Shown here: piece after piece, positions 29,663 to 34,523 of the stretch | How the letters are laid out: every line of letters begins with the position of its first letter | How positions within the stretch are numbered: position 1 is the first letter of the stretch | Virus record (IMG/VR): IMGVR_UViG_3300019763_000207 | Location: 1-34,523 of that record | Reading direction: 5' to 3' (one strand) | DNA from: a virus | DNA length: 34,523 bases | Notes under the pieces: generated by a model | Seen by the model: the letters and a program-made list of their open reading frames with translations, nothing else | Databases searched by the model: none | Told to the model about the DNA's origin: nothing | Position numbers and translations under genes: made by a program

Positions 29663-30481
29663 TTAGCAGTCCGTTAGCACGACGTTATCCCCACCGGCAG
29701 CCGGAGGGCGTTTTTTAAAATTAGGCATGGTACTCAGCGTGGCGGTTAAATCGGATACTTGTTTTTTAAAGCCTTCCACTTCAGCTAATAGCGCGGTGTA
29801 TTGCTCGGAATCTGTGTTATCGCTGTTATCTAACGCATCAATGCGGTCATTGATGGCAACCATTTCGGTACCGAGCAGCTCGACGGCTTGCGTGTAATCC
29901 TGCTGGCTTTGGTCCACTTTTTTGTCCTGTTTCTTGAACATGTCTTTTAACTTATCCATGAGCGGTGTTTCGTCGGTAAACTCCAACTGGGCTTCAACCG
30001 ATGCCGAGAACAAGTTTTCGGCTTTTTGCTTGCGCTCGGTCAGTGGGTTAACCGTGGCTTTGGCTGCAAATTCCAACATTTCGGTACCCAGGGACGCGGG
30101 TGAATCCGTTACCGCTAACCCCACCAAATACGCTTGGCCAGATCCTGCAAAGTCGGGGTCGACTTCCATGGAAGTGAATACTTTTTGGCGTTTTTTGTTG
30201 AGTGCGACTAATTCTGGTGTTGGGGCGAGCTGTGCAAATAGGGCTGCTTTTTGCTCGCCATCGATCTCGACTTCGCCTTTTGTTAGGGCGACTACGTCAC
30301 CAAATGAGCCAAATACTGATTCGGGCATGATGCCGCGCAAGTGCTCGCAGTTGATGCGGGCGGTGTATTTTTCCGGGCTGTAGGTTGCCGCCATCTGTTC
30401 GATCCATTCAGGTGTAATGGTTCGGCCATCGGTTGTGGCACCGGCCACGGCGATCCGGAAGGGTTTTGACTTGAGCTTCAT
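29663..30481 (-). CDS. O: Capsid scaffolding protein/protease gpO
   Basis: A 272-aa homologue of P2 gpO, a serine protease and internal scaffold. The N-terminal protease shows Asp18 (TTDGRTITP), His47 (CEHLRG) and a likely serine at 104 (VFTSMEV), matching the P2 triad D19/H48/S107. The C-terminal half (about 170-260) is helical scaffold with a coiled coil. It is the first gene of the O-S late operon and has its own Ogr-type promoter 70 nt upstream. Confidence 0.92.
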   Translation of the reverse strand: MKLKSKPFRIAVAGATTDGRTITPEWIEQMAATYSPEKYTARINCEHLRGIMPESVFGSFGDVVALTKGEVEIDGEQKAALFAQLAPTPELVALNKKRQKVFTSMEVDPDFAGSGQAYLVGLAVTDSPASLGTEMLEFAAKATVNPLTERKQKAENLFSASVEAQLEFTDETPLMDKLKDMFKKQDKKVDQSQQDYTQAVELLGTEMVAINDRIDALDNSDNTDSEQYTALLAEVEGFKKQVSDLTATLSTMPNFKKRPPAAGGDNVVLTDC

Positions 30482-30553
30482 TCCGTCTGTCCTCTGTTGC
30501 TCTGGCGGCTGGTTTGCCGGTTGTTCATCTGTGTGTTCGTTTCTGTGATGCTC

Positions 30554-30612
30554 ATAGTTGACGCTGGGAGGGTTAGTCGCAACGCGGTGCCGGTGTAAGT
30601 GCGCGCGTTACA
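30554..30612 (-). promoter_or_regulatory. Late promoter of the O-S operon (Ogr-type dyad)
   Basis: Dyad TGTAA-N9-TTACA at 30594-30612 (centre 30603). On the - strand the -10-like AACTAT lies at 30559-30554, 44 nt from the centre. The predicted start is near 30547, about 65 nt before O. The same dyad may also drive the divergent P promoter. Confidence 0.7.
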
Positions 30613-30652
30613 TGTGACATCTACATAAAAGGAGGGAATACACGGCTAATCT
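30594..30652 (+). promoter_or_regulatory. Late promoter of the P-Q operon (shared dyad)
   Basis: Read rightward from the same dyad (centre 30603), a -10-like TAATCT begins 44 nt away (30647-30652). The predicted start is then at or next to the P start codon at 30659, again 56 nt from the centre as for V. The AAAGGAGGG at about 30627-30635 would be upstream of the mRNA start and too far to serve as ribosome site. Confidence 0.6.
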
Positions 30653-30658
30653 GGCCGC

Positions 30659-32476
30659 ATGAATGCAATCACTGAACTACATGACGAGCCACTTGACGAT
30701 CAAGTGGACGAGCAGCCCGCTGATCTCGATACGCGACGACAAGCCAAGTTTTTATATTGGCAAGGGTTTCGTATTGCTCGGATTGCAGAGCTGTTAGGTG
30801 AAAAACGCGCGACGATCGACAGCTGGAAACGCAGAGATAAGTGGGACGATGCTGCACCGATTGAACGTGCAGAGTATGTATTGGAGGCACGGTTAACCCA
30901 GTTGATTTTGAAGGATCCGAAAGAGGGAAAGGATTTTAAAGAGATCGATTTGTTGGGGCGGCAAATGGAGCGTTTTGCGCGCGTGCGACGTTACGAGAGG
31001 CCGGGCGGCCATGAGGGAGATTTAAATCCGAAGGTTGCGAACCGTAACGCGGGGCCAAAACGTAAGCCGGTTAAAAACGATTACAGCGATGAGCAGGCCG
31101 AGAAATTCCGCGAACGGTTTATGGATGAGCTGTTCGGGTACCAAAAAGACTGGTACCGAGCGGGCGTGCTGCATCGGATCCGCAATTTGCTGAAAAGCCG
31201 CCAGATCGGTGCGACCTATTATTTTGCGCGTGAGGCGTTTTTGGATGCGGTGGAAACAGGCCGTAATCAGATTTTTTTGAGTGCATCCAAGGCGCAGGCG
31301 CATGTGTTTAAGCAGTACATTTTGAGCTATGCCCAGGATGCAGCCGAGGTTGAGTTGACGGGCGATCCGATTGTGTTGCCGAACCAAGCAACGCTGTATT
31401 TCTTGGGCACCAATGCACGCACGGCACAGAGTTACCACGGCAATCTGTACTTTGACGAATATTTTTGGACGCACAAGTTCCAGGAGCTTCGCAAAGTGGC
31501 GAGCGGTATGGCGATGCACAAAAAATGGCGCCAAACGTATTTTAGTACGCCATCGGCTCTGAGCCATGAAGCCTACCCGTATTGGGCGGGCCATCTGTTT
31601 AATCGTGGGAAGAAAAAAGCCGATCGAATTGATCTTGATATCAGTCATTCATCACTAGCCGGTGGGCGATTGTGTGAGGATGGCCAGTGGCGGCAGATCG
31701 TGACGGTTGAAGATGCGCTGGCGCAGGGCTGTGATCTGTTCGACTTAAATCAGTTGAGATTGGAATACAGCGAGGATGAATACCGAAATCTGTTGATGTG
31801 TGAGTTTGTAGACGATCAGCAGAGCATTTTCGGGTTGAACATGCTGCAAAGTTGCATGGTTGATAGCTGGGAAGTATGGGGTGATTTTTACAAGCCGTTT
31901 GCGATGCGCCCGGTTGGGCAACGCACGGTTTGGGTAGGGTACGACCCCAACGGTGAAACTGAGAATGGCGACAATGCGGGCTTAGTGGTGGTGCTACCGG
32001 CCAATGGCCCTAAAAACAAACACCGTATTTTAGAAAAACACCAGATACGCGGGTTGGATTATGAAGCGCAGGCGGAATTGATCCGCAAAATTACCCAGCG
32101 CTATACGGTGGGCCACATTGGAATCGATACCACGGGCATTGGCTCGGCTGTATACCAACTGGTTCGAAAGTTTTACCCAGCTGCTGTGCAATACCAATAC
32201 ACGCCAGAAGTAAAAAGCCAGCTGGTGATGAAGACCTACAACATTATTAGCAAAGGCCGGTTGGAATTTGATGCCGGCGCGACTGATATCGCACAGAGTT
32301 TTATGAGTATTCGTAAAACCACAACTGGCAGCGGCCGGCAAATGACTTTTATTGCTGGACGCAGCGGGGCGGTCGGGCATGCCGATTTAGCCTGGGCAAC
32401 TATGCACGCACTTGATAAAGAACCGCTCGACGGTGGCACGTCCGGATCCGGCGGCGGTTCGATGGAGATATTTTAA
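30659..32476 (+). CDS. P: Terminase large subunit gpP
   Basis: A 605-aa homologue of P2 gpP, the packaging ATPase/nuclease. An N-terminal HTH (about 32-58: GFRIARIAELLGEKRATIDSW) is followed by a P-loop-like Walker A at 179-186 (KSRQIGAT), Walker B LYFDEYF at 263-269, and the nuclease acids Asp429 (VGYDPN), Asp490 (GIDTTGIG) and Asp576 (GHADLAWA). Length is near P2 (590 aa). No ribosome site fits the ATG, and it may be translated from a leaderless mRNA. It is divergent from O and 1 nt upstream of Q. Confidence 0.95.
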   Translation: MNAITELHDEPLDDQVDEQPADLDTRRQAKFLYWQGFRIARIAELLGEKRATIDSWKRRDKWDDAAPIERAEYVLEARLTQLILKDPKEGKDFKEIDLLGRQMERFARVRRYERPGGHEGDLNPKVANRNAGPKRKPVKNDYSDEQAEKFRERFMDELFGYQKDWYRAGVLHRIRNLLKSRQIGATYYFAREAFLDAVETGRNQIFLSASKAQAHVFKQYILSYAQDAAEVELTGDPIVLPNQATLYFLGTNARTAQSYHGNLYFDEYFWTHKFQELRKVASGMAMHKKWRQTYFSTPSALSHEAYPYWAGHLFNRGKKKADRIDLDISHSSLAGGRLCEDGQWRQIVTVEDALAQGCDLFDLNQLRLEYSEDEYRNLLMCEFVDDQQSIFGLNMLQSCMVDSWEVWGDFYKPFAMRPVGQRTVWVGYDPNGETENGDNAGLVVVLPANGPKNKHRILEKHQIRGLDYEAQAELIRKITQRYTVGHIGIDTTGIGSAVYQLVRKFYPAAVQYQYTPEVKSQLVMKTYNIISKGRLEFDAGATDIAQSFMSIRKTTTGSGRQMTFIAGRSGAVGHADLAWATMHALDKEPLDGGTSGSGGGSMEIF

Positions 32477-33490
32477 ATGAACACTGAATTAGCAACTGTG
32501 GACCAAGCCGCAACGGATCGTATCGAAGCATTTACGTTTGGGGAACCTACGCCGGTGCTTGACCGCCGCCAGATCATGGAATATCTGGAGTGTGTGCAGA
32601 TGGATAAATGGTACGACCCGCCGATCAGTTGGGAGGGCTTGAGCCGTTCGTTTAGAAGCGCACCGCATCACAGCAGCCCTATCTATTTTAAAGCGAACGT
32701 GATCACCAGCTCGTTTGTCCCACATAAACTGTTAAGCCGGCAGACGTTCCGAAAATTTGTTTTAGATTATCTGGTATTTGGTAATAGCTACATAGAAGAC
32801 CGCACCAGCATACTCAATCAGAAAATGCCTATGCAGCACGCGTTGGCTAAATACACCCGCCGCGGGGCTGATCTTGATAACTATTGGTTTGTTAAAAGCT
32901 GGCAAAACGAGCACGAATTTAAACCGGGTTCAGTATTCCATTTAATGGAGCCTGATATAAATCAGGAGGTGTACGGACTGCCGGAGTATTTAAGTTCGCT
33001 GAACAGCGCATGGTTAAATGAAGCCGCTACGCTGTTCCGCCGTAAATACTATGAAAATGGTAGCCATGCCGGTTTTATTTTGTACTTGAGCGATACCGCC
33101 CAAAGCCAGGATGATATCGATTCGGTTCGTCAGGCATTAAAAGATAGCAAAGGGCCGGGTAACTTTCGCAACCTATTTGTGCATGCACCCAACGGCAAAA
33201 AAGACGGCATTCAAATCATACCAATAAGCGAAGTGGCCGCAAAAGACGAAATGTTTAATATCAAATCAGTAACGCGCGACGATCTACTCGCTGCCCACCG
33301 CGTACCGCCCCAGCTGATGGGTATCATCCCCACCAACACCAGCGGATTCGGCGATACCAAAACCGCCGCCGAGGTATTTGCACGTAATGAACTGGATCCG
33401 CTGCAGAGCCGATTTAAAGAACTAAACGACTGGTTCGGTGACGAGGTTGTGCGGTTTGATAAGTATGTGATCGGGGGGGATGTAGCATGA
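32477..33490 (+). CDS. Q: Portal protein gpQ
   Basis: A 337-aa homologue of P2 gpQ, the ring through which DNA enters the head. Family segments are YDPPISWEGLSRSFRSAPHH, FVLDYLVFGNSYIED and AHRVPPQLMGIIPTNTSGFGD (read in shortened form). Length is near P2 (344 aa). It starts directly after the P stop. Confidence 0.95.
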   Translation: MNTELATVDQAATDRIEAFTFGEPTPVLDRRQIMEYLECVQMDKWYDPPISWEGLSRSFRSAPHHSSPIYFKANVITSSFVPHKLLSRQTFRKFVLDYLVFGNSYIEDRTSILNQKMPMQHALAKYTRRGADLDNYWFVKSWQNEHEFKPGSVFHLMEPDINQEVYGLPEYLSSLNSAWLNEAATLFRRKYYENGSHAGFILYLSDTAQSQDDIDSVRQALKDSKGPGNFRNLFVHAPNGKKDGIQIIPISEVAAKDEMFNIKSVTRDDLLAAHRVPPQLMGIIPTNTSGFGDTKTAAEVFARNELDPLQSRFKELNDWFGDEVVRFDKYVIGGDVA

Positions 33491-33891
33491 GTAAATGGAT
33501 TGGTGTTGATCTGGATGGAACGCTGGCCGAATACCACTGGCGCATGGGAAAAACAATTGGGGAACCGATACCGTCCATGCTGGAAATGGTTAAAGCCATG
33601 CTTTCATCAGGAATTGATGTTCGTATTTTTACAGCACGGGCTACAGATACAAATCAGCTGCCAGCGATTAAAAGTTGGCTAAACAGACATGGACTAGGCG
33701 CGTGCTCTATCACCAACATTAAAGACTTTGATTGCCACCTGATCATTGATGATCGGGCAGTTCGTGCAATCTGGAATGAAGGAGAACACTGTCATGGCTG
33801 CAAGGCTGAGGCGATAAGACGAATGAATCAATTAGGAATAAAAGGTTGGCCAAACACACACAAAACAGGAGGAGGCGTGTTTGTTATTTAA
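33487..33891 (+). CDS. HAD-like phosphatase/kinase-phosphatase domain protein
   Basis: A 134-aa protein with HAD motif I (VDLDGTLAEYHW, Asp8 and Asp10), a motif II-like segment (FTARATDT) and an acidic motif IV (IIDDRAVRAI). The cap domain is minimal. Its start overlaps the portal stop (ATGA). Such small HAD proteins appear after Q in several P2-like phages. The substrate may be a nucleotide or the 5'/3' phosphate of nucleic acid, but this cannot be told here. It ends at a strong hairpin. Confidence 0.75.
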   Translation: MSKWIGVDLDGTLAEYHWRMGKTIGEPIPSMLEMVKAMLSSGIDVRIFTARATDTNQLPAIKSWLNRHGLGACSITNIKDFDCHLIIDDRAVRAIWNEGEHCHGCKAEAIRRMNQLGIKGWPNTHKTGGGVFVI

Positions 33892-33907
33892 TATAAATAA
33901 ACCCGCA

Positions 33908-33930
33908 TAAAAAAAGCCCCGCGAGGGGCT
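33908..33930 (-). terminator. Intrinsic terminator, strong on the - strand
   Basis: AGCCCC (33915-33920), GCGA loop, GGGGCT (33925-33930). On the - strand it is followed by seven T (33914-33908), right after the stop of the gene ending at 33935. On the + strand it follows the HAD gene with only a weak T tract, so it may act for both. Confidence 0.8.
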
Positions 33931-33934
33931 ATTA

Positions 33935-34186
33935 TCAACTGGCTTGCAGGAAGGGAAAATCCAGCTGTATCTCTTCTTGCTGGCCATGCCGCATAAAAAA
34001 CTGCTTACCAAACTCAACTTTATTTAACGCCTGCGAATAACGCGACAACAGCGCCTGTAAATCTGGATCTTGTTTAATTTCTGCTAACAACGCTAAATCC
34101 TGTTTAATACGCGTAAACGCTTTGACTTCGGCTATATGAATAACCCCATGTTGCTGAATAATGCGATCGTTAATGAATGAATACAT
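33935..34186 (-). CDS. Small hypothetical protein (83 aa)
   Basis: An 83-aa protein from the ATG at 34186, which has AGAGGGTAAC upstream; an upstream ATG in the same frame lies inside the preceding gene. It is helical and Gln/Lys-rich with no membrane segment. It follows the 110-aa gene by 4 nt and ends at the terminator. The pair is not recognised; it could be host DNA or phage cargo at the end of the prophage. Confidence 0.6.
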   Translation of the reverse strand: MYSFINDRIIQQHGVIHIAEVKAFTRIKQDLALLAEIKQDPDLQALLSRYSQALNKVEFGKQFFMRHGQQEEIQLDFPFLQAS

Positions 34187-34190
34187 CGTG

Positions 34191-34523
34191 TTACCCTCTA
34201 ATCTTGCAAGGTTGATGACGTACTTTTTTTGTAAGCTCCTTGCGAAGGACCTCATAAGTCGATTCTTCAAACTGTGGGTTGCCATAAACAATCAGCACGT
34301 TATCGGCACAATCTACATCACGAGAAACCACTCCAAATCGTTCGATAGTCATGTAAACATCTTGAAGATCATCATCTGTTATAGGCTCTCCCTGCTCTAG
34401 CTGCACGCGTAAGTTTCTAATACTCTTCATGGCCTGTACAAGCGAGCTGGAAAATATACTCATAGATCCAGGACCAAAAACACGTAGATCTTTAAAATCA
34501 TTCGTTTCAACTACCACTTTCAT
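34191..34523 (-). CDS. Hypothetical protein (110 aa) at the right edge
   Basis: A 110-aa protein beginning MKVVVETNDFKDLRVFGPGSM, with its ATG being the last three bases of the window; the ribosome site is therefore unseen and an earlier start is possible. It looks like a small alpha/beta protein with a conserved-looking DNVLIVYGN strand. No family is recognised. It is probably in an operon with the 83-aa gene, and the two could form a small functional pair, but nothing shows what. Confidence 0.55.
   Translation of the reverse strand: MKVVVETNDFKDLRVFGPGSMSIFSSSLVQAMKSIRNLRVQLEQGEPITDDDLQDVYMTIERFGVVSRDVDCADNVLIVYGNPQFEESTYEVLRKELTKKVRHQPCKIRG

Noticed and set aside
31022-31648. 208-aa - strand open frame opposite the terminase
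   Set aside because: Shadow of the P gene; terminase motifs on the + strand are complete.
1-34523. CRISPR array, tRNA, insertion sequence, integrase, att or cos site
   Set aside because: None was recognised. Tandem repeats seen are coding repeats of the fibre; no transposase-like or integrase-like protein is encoded in the window.

Overview
The window is most of a P2-like temperate phage (contractile tail, Peduovirus-type gene order), almost certainly a prophage or a closely related element in a gammaproteobacterium. The evidence is an unbroken set of P2 family homologues in P2 order: portal Q and terminase P on the + strand, then O, N, M, L, X, lysis genes, R, S, V, W, J, I, fibre, FI, FII, E/E', T, U and D on the - strand. 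The host genus cannot be fixed from the sequence. Base and codon use in the structural genes would suit a mid-GC marine gammaproteobacterium, but that is inference.

Layout, left to right. 1-6263 (- strand) is the early/lytic operon. Read in its own direction it holds a small RHH protein, a CII/CP76-type regulator, an Ogr/Delta zinc-finger late activator, a Bro-N protein, an 892-aa zinc-finger/Toprim/ATPase replication protein and a run of tightly overlapping small unknown genes that leaves the window at base 1. 6264-6966 is the genetic switch: a consensus early promoter whose 17-bp spacer is filled by an inverted repeat, facing an XRE repressor with a duplicated architecture. 6967-10111 is an AT-rich accessory island of two gene pairs pointing at each other. 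One is an unknown 351-aa protein plus a four-TM membrane protein (+ strand, behind the repressor). The other is a two-TM protein plus an exported SNase-type nuclease (- strand, directly behind late gene D). 10112-30481 is the late region for tail, lysis and capsid, and 30659-33490 is terminase and portal. After portal come a HAD-like phosphatase, a terminator, and two unknown small genes reaching the right edge. No integrase, attachment site or cos site was recognised; they probably lie outside the window.

How it works together. The repressor should shut the early promoter through the operator in its spacer. When the switch flips, the early operon makes replication protein and Ogr. Ogr should then act on four dyads of the form TGTAR-N9-TTACA, which sit exactly at late-operon boundaries (before O and P, before the SGNH fibre, before V, before FI). 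In four of the five promoter directions the -10-like hexamer begins 44 nt from the dyad centre. The promoter before the SGNH fibre is a same-length copy of the V promoter and even carries the first ten bases of V, which records how the fibre cassette was inserted. E and E' are joined by a clear -1 frameshift site. The best candidates for undescribed biology are the two convergent accessory pairs at 7026-10076, which occupy a place where P2-like phages commonly carry anti-phage or superinfection-exclusion genes.
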